Source of the DNA: Candidatus Poribacteria bacterium
Lineage (GTDB): Bacteria > Poribacteria > WGA-4E > WGA-3G
Assembly (NCBI GenBank): GCA_009842375.1
Contig: VYFM01000072.1
Span: 4,223 to 11,297 of the forward strand
DNA length: 7,075 bases
Direction of reading: 5' to 3'
A model generated the notes under the pieces. That model had not been told where the DNA came from. It was given only the letters and a program-made list of their open reading frames with translations, and ran no database searches. A program made the position numbers and the translations under genes. This document shows positions 1 to 6,428 of the stretch, piece after piece. The first letter of the stretch is position 1. Every line of letters begins with the position of its first letter.

Positions 1-297
1 TATACTCTCTATCACTGGAATCAGAGTTCCTTCAACCACTGTATTAATATCTTTTTTGGAATGGGGACGTCTTCCACGTTGATAGCGATTCATTCTACCC
101 TTAACTTTCCCACGCACTCGCATCGTATGAACATCAATGATACTCCCCTTAATATCAAACAACTCTTCGGCTGCGCGCCGAATATCTGTTTTGCTCGCAT
201 CTCGACTCACTACAAATGAGTACTTATTATCCTCGCGGAGAAGCGTGCTCTTTTCTGTAATATGAGGTCGTAATATAACTTGATAATTATCTTTCAT
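1..297 (-). CDS. rplW: 50S ribosomal protein L23 (3' end outside window)
   Basis: L23 binds 23S rRNA near the polypeptide exit and is the docking site for trigger factor and SRP in bacteria. Reading the minus strand from the ATG at 297-295 gives 99 codons without a stop up to base 1. It begins MKDNYQVILRPHITEKST, the typical L23 opening with the RPxxTEKS motif, followed by the core with VDVHTMRVRGKVK and a basic segment rich in R and K around residues 65-78. L23 is usually about 95-105 residues, so only the last few codons should be missing. The start lies 4 nt after the rplD stop, and an AGAAGG ribosome binding site inside the end of rplD sits 8 nt upstream, which suggests translational coupling. 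The order rplD-rplW is that of the S10 operon. Identification is firm; the true C-terminus is not visible. Confidence 0.93.
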   Translation of the reverse strand, partial: MKDNYQVILRPHITEKSTLLREDNKYSFVVSRDASKTDIRRAAEELFDIKGSIIDVHTMRVRGKVKGRMNRYQRGRRPHSKKDINTVVEGTLIPVIESI

Positions 298-301
298 AAC
301 A

Positions 302-937
302 TTAGCCTTCTGAATCTACAAATTTTGCTTCCAAATTCTCAGCAGCTCGTTCAGTGAGGACAAGTTTGTCATGCCACAGCACTTGGTAAATATTAAGTAT
401 ATCCCACGTACAGCAATTAACTTTCGGAATATTCCGTAGTGATAGATAGATATTCGGTTCATGTTCACCAAGAACGAACAACACTTTTCCATCTAAGTCT
501 AATGCGTTTAAGACTGATACAATGTCTTTTGTACGCGGACGTTCAAGCGTAAAATCTTCAATAAGAATACACTGTTCATTTTGAAACCGATCCGCAAGTG
601 CACTTTTTAAGCCAAGACGACGCACCTGTTTAGGTGTACGCTGGCGATAACTGCGCGGTTTCGGTCCAAATGTTACACCACCGTGTACTCGAAGTGGGGA
701 TCCCGCATCACCTGCACGTGATCTACCAGTTCCTTTTTGACGATACAATTTCTTACCACTTCCTGTAACTTCACTACGGCTTTTCGTAGAAGCTGTGCCA
801 CTTCTCTGGTTCGCGAGATACGCTACCACACATTGGTGAACAACAGCCGTATTTACCTCAGCGTGTGTAAACGAATCCGATAAACTTTTCTCGTGAAGCA
901 CTTCTCCTGAACGATTGTGGACATTTAAAGTTGCCAT
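302..937 (-). CDS. rplD: 50S ribosomal protein L4
   Basis: L4 is an early-assembly 23S rRNA-binding protein whose long loop lines the exit tunnel; in gamma-proteobacteria it also represses its own operon. The 211 residues match the family length (about 200-215). The N-terminal globular part (1-45) is followed by the tunnel loop at about 47-105, with SEVTGSGKKLYRQKGTGRSR and GGVTFGPKPRSY, and then the C-terminal alpha/beta domain with LDGKVLFVLGEHEPN. The loop is unusual: the common PW before RQKGTGR is LY (64-65), and a second loop tryptophan, in E. coli SPIWRSGG, is replaced in SPLRVHGG. The ATG at 937 is fixed by an in-frame TGA three codons upstream. GAGGAG lies only 2 nt from it and GAAGG about 10 nt away, so the ribosome binding site is crowded. 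A structured 98-nt gap separates it from rplC. Confidence 0.97.
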   Translation of the reverse strand: MATLNVHNRSGEVLHEKSLSDSFTHAEVNTAVVHQCVVAYLANQRSGTASTKSRSEVTGSGKKLYRQKGTGRSRAGDAGSPLRVHGGVTFGPKPRSYRQRTPKQVRRLGLKSALADRFQNEQCILIEDFTLERPRTKDIVSVLNALDLDGKVLFVLGEHEPNIYLSLRNIPKVNCCTWDILNIYQVLWHDKLVLTERAAENLEAKFVDSEG

Positions 938-970
938 AACTCCTCAGCCTTCTCTCCGATGTGTATAACC

Positions 971-1021
971 TAACATAATTTACCCCTGCTATCCTCTTAG
1001 AGGTGCTGGGGTCTAATGTTA
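971..1021 (-). promoter_or_regulatory. Nested hairpin in the rplC-rplD gap
   Basis: The transcript can fold into a nested stem. UAACAU (1021-1016) pairs with AUGUUA (976-971). Inside this, ACCCC (1012-1008) pairs with GGGGU (986-982), GC pairs with GC across an A-A mismatch, and CCUC pairs with GAGG around a UAA loop. No U-tract follows, so it does not look like a terminator. The rplD start is 33 nt beyond the structure. The pairing is read directly from the sequence. A role in regulating or processing the mRNA before rplD is inference. Confidence 0.6.
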
Positions 1022-1035
1022 CGATTGCATACAAG

Positions 1036-1692
1036 TTAACTTTCTGTGTTGTCTCCCTCTAAAGCCTTTACCGCCTTTTTAATCAAAAGGATTCCGTTAG
1101 GAGGTCCTGGAATTGCTCCCTTAACAACTAACAAATTCCGTTCTGCATCGGCTTGGATAACCTGTAAATTTTGGACGGTGTGTCGTTTAGCACCATATCG
1201 TCCTGGCATCCGCTTTCCCTTAAAAACACGAGATGGTGTAGCACTCGCGCCGATTGAACCCGTCCGACGAAGATCCTGCTCACCACCATGGCTCTTTCTA
1301 CCACCTTTAAAGCCGTAACGTTTCACAACACCAGTGAAACCATGTCCTTTTGACGTGCCTGTCACATCAACGAGCTCGCCCTCAGAAAATAGACCAGCAT
1401 CAACAGTGGCACCAACTGAAACTTCATCAAGGCTTTTTACACGAAATTCACGCAGCACTCGCGTCGGTGGTATGTCAACTTTGGCGAAATGTCCACGCTC
1501 AGGACTGTTAAACTTATGTTCTTTACGTGCACCAAATCCTAATTGAACTGCTTGGTAACCATCACGTTCCTGTGTTTTTACCTGAACAATTGGACAAGGT
1601 CCAGCTTCTATAACAGTCACAGGTATAGACTTTCCATCCTCTGCAAAGATTTGGGTCATTCCAACTTTTCTGCCAATAATTCCGTTAACCAT
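1036..1692 (-). CDS. rplC: 50S ribosomal protein L3
   Basis: L3 is an assembly-initiating 23S rRNA protein whose extended loop reaches toward the peptidyl transferase centre. The 218 residues fit the bacterial family (about 205-220). It opens GIIGRKVGMTQIF (4-16), then has the rRNA-binding segment GTSKGHGFTGVVKRYGFKGG (112-131), the loop motif SHGG (134-137), RRTGSIGASATPSRVFKGK (142-160), and the closing DAERNLLVVKGAIPG. The position matching Gln150 of E. coli, the PrmB methylation site, is Ala here (GASAT in place of GQNQT), as in many non-gamma bacteria. The ATG at 1692 follows the rpsJ stop by 13 nt, with GAGG 7 nt upstream, so the two genes are probably cotranscribed. The stop is TAA. 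Confidence 0.97.
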   Translation of the reverse strand: MVNGIIGRKVGMTQIFAEDGKSIPVTVIEAGPCPIVQVKTQERDGYQAVQLGFGARKEHKFNSPERGHFAKVDIPPTRVLREFRVKSLDEVSVGATVDAGLFSEGELVDVTGTSKGHGFTGVVKRYGFKGGRKSHGGEQDLRRTGSIGASATPSRVFKGKRMPGRYGAKRHTVQNLQVIQADAERNLLVVKGAIPGPPNGILLIKKAVKALEGDNTES

Positions 1693-1705
1693 TATCCTAC
1701 CTCTA

Positions 1706-2017
1706 CTATAGGAGTGTTATTTTGACATCAACCCCAGCGGGTAGGTCAAGACGCATCAGTGCGTCAACTGTCTTTGGAGCGGTTTCAAGAATATCTAACA
1801 ACCGTTTGTGAATCCGCATTTCAAACTGTTCACGCGACTTTTTGTCAGTGAATGTTGAACGTTGAACAGTATAAATATGTTTCTTTGTCGGCAACGGAAT
1901 CGGACCAGAAACTCGCGCCTGTGTCTGTTTTGCTGTTGTCGCAATTTGTTTCGCAGACTGATCAAGTAAACGATGGTCAAACGCCTTGAGTCGAATCCGT
2001 ATTTTTTGATTGTTCAT
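1706..2017 (-). CDS. rpsJ: 30S ribosomal protein S10 (NusE)
   Basis: S10 sits in the 30S head and, as NusE, joins NusB and NusG in transcription antitermination and coupling. The 103 residues equal the usual length. Landmarks are KIRIRLKAFDHRLLDQSAK (5-23), SGPIPLPTKK (37-46), KKSREQFEMRIHKRLLDI (59-76), and the highly conserved PKTVDALMRLDLPAGVDVKI (81-100). After TVQ it has RSTF where many bacteria have RSPH; the RSTF form is also known from Bacteroidota, so this is a lineage trait and not damage. The ATG at 2017 is preceded by AAGGA at 8 nt, with an in-frame TGA shortly upstream. The stop is TAG. It heads the S10 part of the cluster behind a 177-nt structured gap after tuf. Confidence 0.97.
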   Translation of the reverse strand: MNNQKIRIRLKAFDHRLLDQSAKQIATTAKQTQARVSGPIPLPTKKHIYTVQRSTFTDKKSREQFEMRIHKRLLDILETAPKTVDALMRLDLPAGVDVKITLL

Positions 2018-2061
2018 CTCTTGGTTCCTTATTCAAAAGTAACAGGTTATTACTCGTACTA

Positions 2062-2159
2062 TTCTTAGTCTTATCCATGTATCTTGTCGAAGCTGTTCAT
2101 GTTGTCTACATAGCCTTGAACGCTTCGACCAGATACAAATAACACGTTGTAGACTAAAA
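2062..2159 (-). promoter_or_regulatory. Large structured RNA element upstream of rpsJ (candidate S10 leader)
   Basis: In the transcript, UGUAUCU (2137-2131) pairs with AGAUACA (2084-2078). After one G-A mismatch, GUCGAAGC pairs with GCUUCGAC, and after a single bulged A, GUUCA pairs with UGAAC. That gives 20 base pairs with a 17-nt loop. An outer stem of about 9 bp joins 2159-2151 to 2071-2063 (core UUAGUCU with AGACUAA). Separately, GUCUACA (2154-2148) is complementary to UGUAGAC in the loop (2110-2104). This pairing shares bases 2151-2154 with the outer stem, so the two are exclusive. In E. coli the leader before rpsJ is the L4 control site. Function here is inferred from position and structure. 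Alternatives are an RNase III processing site or an intergenic palindromic repeat. Confidence 0.7.
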
Positions 2160-2194
2160 TAACTGAGAATCAAAACCTTTAGAAGACCACCTTG

Positions 2195-3394
2195 TTACTC
2201 AAGAATCTTTGAGACAACACCTGCTCCGATAGTGTGACCACCTTCACGGATAGCGAAACGGAGTTGCTCTTCCATCGCAATCGGTTTTGACAACTCAACA
2301 GTAATCTGCGCATTGTCACCAGGCATAATCATTTCAATACCTTCAGCAAGATGCATTTCACCTGTGACATCAGTTGTCCGGAAATAGAACTGCGGACGAT
2401 ATCCACTAAAGAACGGATTCCAACGCCCACCTTCCTCTTTTGTCAGGATATACGCCTCAGCTTCAAATTTAGTATGAGGTGTAACCGTTCCCGGAATTGC
2501 CAATACCTGTCCGCGTTCAACATCATCTCGATCTATACCTCGAAGCAAGGCACCGATGTTGTCACCCGCTCTACCTTCGTCAAGAAACTTATTAAACATT
2601 TCCACACCAGTGACAACCGTATCACGTGTGTCGCGAAGACCAATGATCTCAACTGTATCATTGACATTTACAATTCCACGTTCAACACGACCTGTAACAA
2701 CAGTACCACGTCCACTGATTGTAAAGATGTCTTCAATCGGCATCAAGAAGGGTTTTTCGGTATCTCTAACCGGTTCCGGAATAAACTCATCAACAGAGGA
2801 CATGAGATCAAGAATCGGTTTACATTGATCACTCGCTGGATCACCAGCGGATTCCATTGCTTCCAAAGCTGAACCCGCGATGATCGGGGTATCGTCACCA
2901 GGAAATTCATACTCATCCAATAATTCGCGAACTTCCAGTTCAACGAGTTCAAGCAGCTCTTCGTCATCCACCATGTCTGCCTTATTAAGAAAGACAACAA
3001 GGGAAGGAACGTTCACCTGCCGGGCAAGGAGTACGTGTTCACGTGTCTGGGGCATAGGTCCATCTGCTGCAGATACAACCAGAATAGCACCATCCATCTG
3101 GGCAGCACCGGTAATCATATTCTTGATATAGTCAGCGTGTCCAGGACAGTCAACGTGAGCATAGTGACGGTTTTCTGTCTCGTATTCAACATGAGCCGTA
3201 TTAATCGTAATACCACGTTCTTTCTCCTCGGGAGCCTTATCAATGTCCTCATAGGTCATCACATAGTCTTTGTCCGCGAGTTTGGATAACACCATAGTAA
3301 TTGCCGCGGTAAGCGTCGTCTTACCATGGTCAACGTGGCCAATAGTTCCAATATTAACGTGTGGCTTTGTCCTTTCAAATGCTTGCTTTGCCAT
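2195..3394 (-). CDS. tuf: Translation elongation factor Tu
   Basis: EF-Tu delivers aminoacyl-tRNA to the ribosomal A site and hydrolyses GTP in the cytoplasm. The 399 residues are close to the family (393-400). The G domain shows GHVDHGKT (19-26), RGIT with the switch-I Thr63, DCPGH with catalytic His86, NKAD (137-140) and GSAL (174-177). A slightly long linker at about 180-192 follows. Domain 2 has PIEDIFTISGRGTVVTGRVE, and domain 3 has GYRPQFYFRTTDVTG (331-345) and MPGDN. Odd residues are Trp325-Asn326 where E. coli has HT (GGRHTPFF) and His387 in GGHTIGAG where Arg is usual. The ATG at 3394 is fixed by an in-frame TAA six codons upstream; GGAG is rather far (11 nt). It lies between fusA and rpsJ, as in the classical str operon, with long non-coding gaps on both sides that allow separate control. 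Confidence 0.98.
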   Translation of the reverse strand: MAKQAFERTKPHVNIGTIGHVDHGKTTLTAAITMVLSKLADKDYVMTYEDIDKAPEEKERGITINTAHVEYETENRHYAHVDCPGHADYIKNMITGAAQMDGAILVVSAADGPMPQTREHVLLARQVNVPSLVVFLNKADMVDDEELLELVELEVRELLDEYEFPGDDTPIIAGSALEAMESAGDPASDQCKPILDLMSSVDEFIPEPVRDTEKPFLMPIEDIFTISGRGTVVTGRVERGIVNVNDTVEIIGLRDTRDTVVTGVEMFNKFLDEGRAGDNIGALLRGIDRDDVERGQVLAIPGTVTPHTKFEAEAYILTKEEGGRWNPFFSGYRPQFYFRTTDVTGEMHLAEGIEMIMPGDNAQITVELSKPIAMEEQLRFAIREGGHTIGAGVVSKILE

Positions 3395-3424
3395 TTCTGT
3401 CCGAACTCCAAATTATAGATTTAT

Positions 3425-3430
3425 ATTATA
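3425..3430 (-). promoter_or_regulatory. Candidate -10 box for a tuf promoter
   Basis: A perfect TATAAT is read on the minus strand, 30 nt before the tuf ATG, and would give a leader of roughly 24 nt that keeps the GGAG ribosome binding site. No convincing -35 box is present at 16-18 bp spacing, and there is no extended -10 TG. A second TATAAT at 3412-3417 lies too close to the gene to be useful. In such A+T-rich DNA chance matches are common, so this is weak. Confidence 0.3.
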
Positions 3431-3512
3431 AGGTTTGTAATATCGCTTAACCTTGGCTTACTCTATGTTCTCAAAAGAGCGTTTGGTATAGCGCACAACG
3501 TGTCTCAACTTT

Positions 3513-3530
3513 GTCCGAATGTTTTCAGAC
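3513..3530 (-). promoter_or_regulatory. Small hairpin in the fusA-tuf gap
   Basis: The transcript segment GUCUGA-AAACAU-UCGGAC forms a 6-bp stem with one G-U pair and a 6-nt loop. The G-U pair works only in the minus-strand RNA. No U-tract follows, so it is not an intrinsic terminator. The rest of the 253-nt gap (3395-3647) shows only A+T-rich sequence, the candidate promoter boxes and minor inverted repeats. Confidence 0.4.
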
Positions 3531-3571
3531 TTTCACAAATTACCTAACGAAAATCTCATTTCGACAAGTAA

Positions 3572-3600
3572 TATTTATTATTCACTCTAATTATCGTCAA
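3572..3600 (-). promoter_or_regulatory. Possible promoter in the fusA-tuf gap
   Basis: TTGACG (3600-3595) matches five of six bases of the -35 consensus. At 17 bp the -10 hexamer is TAAATA, only three of six matches. If real it would give tuf a leader of about 170 nt including the hairpin at 3513-3530. A tuf-specific promoter would make sense because EF-Tu is needed in excess over its neighbours, but that is inference. Confidence 0.3.
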
Positions 3601-3647
3601 ATGTGTATAATTTCAATAATCACAACTTAGTGCTTTTGTATGCTTTA

Positions 3648-5765
3648 TCATTCTTTAGATGTTGATACAGTGTTTGATATCAAATCTTCCGCAACACTCG
3701 TTGGCACCTCTCTATAATGCGCAAACTCCATAGTATAGTTTGCACGCCCCTGTGTCAAGGAACGAAGGGATTTGACATAACCGAACATTTCAGATAACGG
3801 CACATCTACACGAACCACTTGAATTCGAGATTTCGTATGCACCTCAGTGTCCCTAATATGAGCACGACGGGAATTAAGATCGCCTATTACCTTCCCAAGA
3901 TACTCATCTGGCACTATAACTTCAACTCCCATGATCGGTTCAAGTAATACTGAGCCTGATCGTTTCGCAGCATCCTTGAATGCCATCGAAGCAGCAATGG
4001 AAAATGACATCTCAGAGGAATCCACTTGATGGAAGGAACCATCTACGAGCCGCACTCCAACATCAACTACAGGATACCCCGCTAAAGTTCCAACATTCAT
4101 CGCGGTTTCAATGCCTTTTCGAACCGCAGGAATGTATTCTTGTGGGATTACACCACCCTTAGTTCCGTCGGAAAATTCAAAACCCGAACCTTTTTCAAGC
4201 GGTGTAACTTCAATAACAACATGACCAAACTGACCTTTACCACCAGATTGTCGAACAAATCTACCTTCAGCTTTTACAGGTTTTAGAAGTGTTTCACGGT
4301 AGGCAACTTCTGGAGATCCTACATTCGCAGAAACATTAAACTCTCTTACAAGCCTATCCACAATGATTTCTAAATGAAGTTCACCCATGCCAGAAAGCAA
4401 CGTCTGTCCAGTGTCAGGATCTTGATGGACTTTGAAAGTCGGATCCTCCTCAGCCAATTTTGAAAGAGCAAGATTCAACTTGTCAATATCTGATTGTGAA
4501 CGCGGTTCAACTGCTATTGACATAACAGGTAACGGAAATTCCATTGTTTCCAAGGCAATTGGTGCTTTGGGATCACAAATCGTGTCACCTGTACTTAATT
4601 CTTTCAATCCAATCGCAGCGACAATATCACCCGCGCTAACCGATTGATGTTCTTCACGTTTATTCGCATGCATCTGCATCAACCTGCCAATACGTTCAAA
4701 CTTTTCACGCTTACTGTTGTAAACGGTGTCACCTTTGTTCAAAACACCAGAATAGACCCTAAGATATGTCAACTTACCAACATGTGGATCCGTTGTAATT
4801 TTAAATGCAAGAGCACAGAACGGAGCATCCGTATCTGCTGATCGAGTTTCTTCTTCTTCAGTTTTCGGGTTGAAACCAACTATGGATTTGACATCGGTGG
4901 GGGAAGGAAGGTAGGAGACTATACCATCTAAAAGCGGTTGAACACCTTTGTTCTTTAAGGCACTTCCACAAAGCACTGGAACAACTTTGCTACTAAGGAC
5001 TGCTTGCCTTAAACCCGTTTTTATTTCTTCCGGCGTAAATTCTACTCCATTGACATATTTCTCAAACAAATCTTCATCCCATTCAGCAACAGCTGCGAAC
5101 AAATGATCCCGATATTCATAAACCATTTCCTCCATCTCTGTCGGAATATCTGTTTCATGAACAACAGTCCCTTGGCTACTTTCATCCCACAACTGTCCCT
5201 TCATTGAAATCAGGTCTACAATGCCTTTGAATTGTTCCGCTGAACCAATTGGTAGTTGGATAGGCACGGCTGTCGCACCTAAACGCTCACCCATCATTTC
5301 AACGGTTCGGAAAAAGTCAGCACCCGTTCGATCCATCTTATTGACATAAGCAATACGAGGGATTTCGTATTTATCTGCTTGTCGCCAAACAGTTTCGGAT
5401 TGTGGTTCAACACCACCAACAGCACAGAAAACTGCAACTGCTCCATCAAGCACCCTCAAGGAACGTTCAACTTCAACCGTAAAGTCTATGTGTCCAGGAG
5501 TATCAATGATATTAATATGGTGTTCCTTCCAGTTACAGGTAGTCGCTGCAGCAGTTATCGTAATACCGCGTTCCTGTTCCTGCACCATCCAATCCATGGT
5601 TGTCGTGCCATCATCAACCTCACCGATCCGGTATACTCTACCCGTATAAAACAAGATACGTTCGGTAACAGTAGTTTTTCCCGCATCAATATGAGCCATT
5701 ATTCCAATGTTTCGCATATGCGATAGGGCTGACTTACGTGGCACCCTAATATTTTTTTCCGCCAC
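3648..5765 (-). CDS. fusA: Translation elongation factor G
   Basis: EF-G drives translocation of tRNA and mRNA and, with RRF, ribosome recycling. The 705 residues match canonical EF-G (about 690-705). The G domain has AHIDAGKT (24-31), RGIT (66-69), DTPGH with His92 (88-92), NKMD (142-145) and GSAL (267-270). Domain II contains TDPHVGKLTYLRVYSG (325-340), domain III GMGELHLEII (459-468), domain IV RQSGGKGQFGH (505-515) and the tip SFHQVDSSE with His579, and domain V SLTQGRANYTMEF. All catalytic and decoding-site landmarks are intact. The start is GTG: AGGAG (5776-5780) is 10 nt upstream, there is no in-frame ATG before an upstream TAG, and GTG gives the usual N-terminus. An ATG at 5773-5771 is out of frame. 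The gene follows rpsG by 82 nt and ends in TGA. Confidence 0.98.
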   Translation of the reverse strand: MAEKNIRVPRKSALSHMRNIGIMAHIDAGKTTVTERILFYTGRVYRIGEVDDGTTTMDWMVQEQERGITITAAATTCNWKEHHINIIDTPGHIDFTVEVERSLRVLDGAVAVFCAVGGVEPQSETVWRQADKYEIPRIAYVNKMDRTGADFFRTVEMMGERLGATAVPIQLPIGSAEQFKGIVDLISMKGQLWDESSQGTVVHETDIPTEMEEMVYEYRDHLFAAVAEWDEDLFEKYVNGVEFTPEEIKTGLRQAVLSSKVVPVLCGSALKNKGVQPLLDGIVSYLPSPTDVKSIVGFNPKTEEEETRSADTDAPFCALAFKITTDPHVGKLTYLRVYSGVLNKGDTVYNSKREKFERIGRLMQMHANKREEHQSVSAGDIVAAIGLKELSTGDTICDPKAPIALETMEFPLPVMSIAVEPRSQSDIDKLNLALSKLAEEDPTFKVHQDPDTGQTLLSGMGELHLEIIVDRLVREFNVSANVGSPEVAYRETLLKPVKAEGRFVRQSGGKGQFGHVVIEVTPLEKGSGFEFSDGTKGGVIPQEYIPAVRKGIETAMNVGTLAGYPVVDVGVRLVDGSFHQVDSSEMSFSIAASMAFKDAAKRSGSVLLEPIMGVEVIVPDEYLGKVIGDLNSRRAHIRDTEVHTKSRIQVVRVDVPLSEMFGYVKSLRSLTQGRANYTMEFAHYREVPTSVAEDLISNTVSTSKE

Positions 5766-5775
5766 GGTTCCATTA

Positions 5776-5780
5776 CTCCT
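5776..5780 (-). promoter_or_regulatory. fusA ribosome binding site (decides a GTG start)
   Basis: AGGAG stands 10 nt before GTG at 5765. An ATG at 5773-5771 is only 2 nt from it and leads to a 24-codon frame that stops. GTG is therefore the supported EF-G start, with a slightly long spacing. Confidence 0.75.
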
Positions 5781-5847
5781 GAATTCGACGGTCTATACTT
5801 CACCGCCACATAATATATATTTCTACTTATATTCTAGGTTCGTATTG

Positions 5848-6318
5848 TTACCACCTATAATGTGCAAAAGCTCTGTTCGCTTCTGCCATACGGTGTTGGT
5901 CCCTTTTCCTATTAATCGCAGCACCTTCTTCCTTCGATGCATCCATAAGTTCACCTGCTAAACGTGCTGCCATGCCTTTTTCACCACGGTCTCGCGCAGA
6001 TTGAATAATCCAGTTAATCGCCAATGTCGTTCTCCGTTCAGTTTTTACATCAACAGGCACCTGATACGTTTGACTCCCAACACGTCGTGGACGAATCTCA
6101 AGCACAGGCTTTACATTGTTGATAGCTTGACGAAATACAGAAAATCCTTCCTCTTTCGTTCGATCCTCAATAATTTGAAAACTGGTGTACACAATCCGTT
6201 GTGCAGTCCCTTTCTTACCATCCCACATCAAGTGGTTAATAAATTTCGAAACTAATTTACTGTTATGAATGGCATCAGGGTCTACATCCCTTTTTGTGAC
6301 GTTTCCACGCCTCGGCAT
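5848..6318 (-). CDS. rpsG: 30S ribosomal protein S7
   Basis: S7 nucleates assembly of the 30S head by binding the 3' major domain of 16S rRNA and contacts mRNA and tRNA near the E site. The 156 residues equal the common bacterial form ending in RW. Motifs are MPRRGNVTKRDVDPDAIHNS (1-20), the helix with MWDGKKGTAQRIVY, RPRRVGSQTYQVPVDV with the beta-hairpin, and the C-terminal HRMAEANRAFAHYRW. Some conserved positions differ, for example VGSQTYQVP where VGG-TYQVP is common and RKRDQHRM where KREDxHRM is common. The ATG at 6318 directly follows an in-frame TAA, and AAGGAG at 6325-6330 is 6 nt upstream, the best ribosome binding site in the window. In E. coli S7 represses str mRNA translation at the rpsL-rpsG gap, and a hairpin lies at that place here. 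Confidence 0.98.
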   Translation of the reverse strand: MPRRGNVTKRDVDPDAIHNSKLVSKFINHLMWDGKKGTAQRIVYTSFQIIEDRTKEEGFSVFRQAINNVKPVLEIRPRRVGSQTYQVPVDVKTERRTTLAINWIIQSARDRGEKGMAARLAGELMDASKEEGAAINRKRDQHRMAEANRAFAHYRW

Positions 6319-6324
6319 TTATAT

Positions 6325-6330
6325 CTCCTT
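6325..6330 (-). promoter_or_regulatory. Strong rpsG ribosome binding site
   Basis: AAGGAG with a 6-nt spacer to ATG is the clearest Shine-Dalgarno match here. It shows that the 16S anti-Shine-Dalgarno sequence is of the standard type. Confidence 0.85.
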
Positions 6331-6341
6331 CAGAAACTCAC

Positions 6342-6388
6342 GACACGAGTAAAACTTAAACTTTTACTGTATTACAATCCATCGTGTC
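6342..6388 (-). promoter_or_regulatory. Hairpin in the rpsL-rpsG gap (candidate S7 autoregulation site)
   Basis: GACACGA (6388-6382) pairs perfectly with UCGUGUC (6348-6342). Inside, GUAAAA (6367-6362) pairs with UUUUAC (6354-6349) around a 7-nt loop, with a one-sided 14-nt bulge between the two helices. The structure ends 11 nt before the AAGGAG of rpsG. E. coli S7 binds the rpsL-rpsG intercistronic mRNA to repress translation, and this is the same position. A 7-U run precedes the hairpin and no U-run follows it, so it is not a terminator. Confidence 0.6.
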
Positions 6389-6428
6389 AAAAAAACAATA
6401 AAACGAATACTTCCACTATTTACACTAT

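Noticed and set aside
971..1021. rplC-rplD hairpin as an intrinsic terminator
   Set aside because: The minus-strand sequence after the stem is AAATTATG, with no U-tract, and termination there would cut off rplD and later S10 genes.
2018..2194. A tRNA gene in the tuf-rpsJ gap, as found next to tuf in some bacteria
   Set aside because: No cloverleaf, no T-loop GGTTCGA motif and no acceptor stem; the long 20-bp stem is incompatible with a tRNA.
2083..3568. The 9-mer CTTGTCGAA shared by the tuf-rpsJ and fusA-tuf gaps in opposite orientation
   Set aside because: Nine bases with no extension on either side is weak in this composition; no repeat family can be claimed from two copies.
1046..5961. 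Open frames on the plus strand and in alternative minus frames inside the genes
   Set aside because: All lie within strongly conserved translation genes in another frame, have no family motifs and no convincing ribosome binding sites; they are antisense or shifted shadows.
6361..6390. TTGACA in the rpsL-rpsG gap as an internal promoter
   Set aside because: The -35 match is perfect but the best hexamer at 18 bp is TAAAAG, and both are explained by the U-run and hairpin arms. A weak promoter is not excluded.
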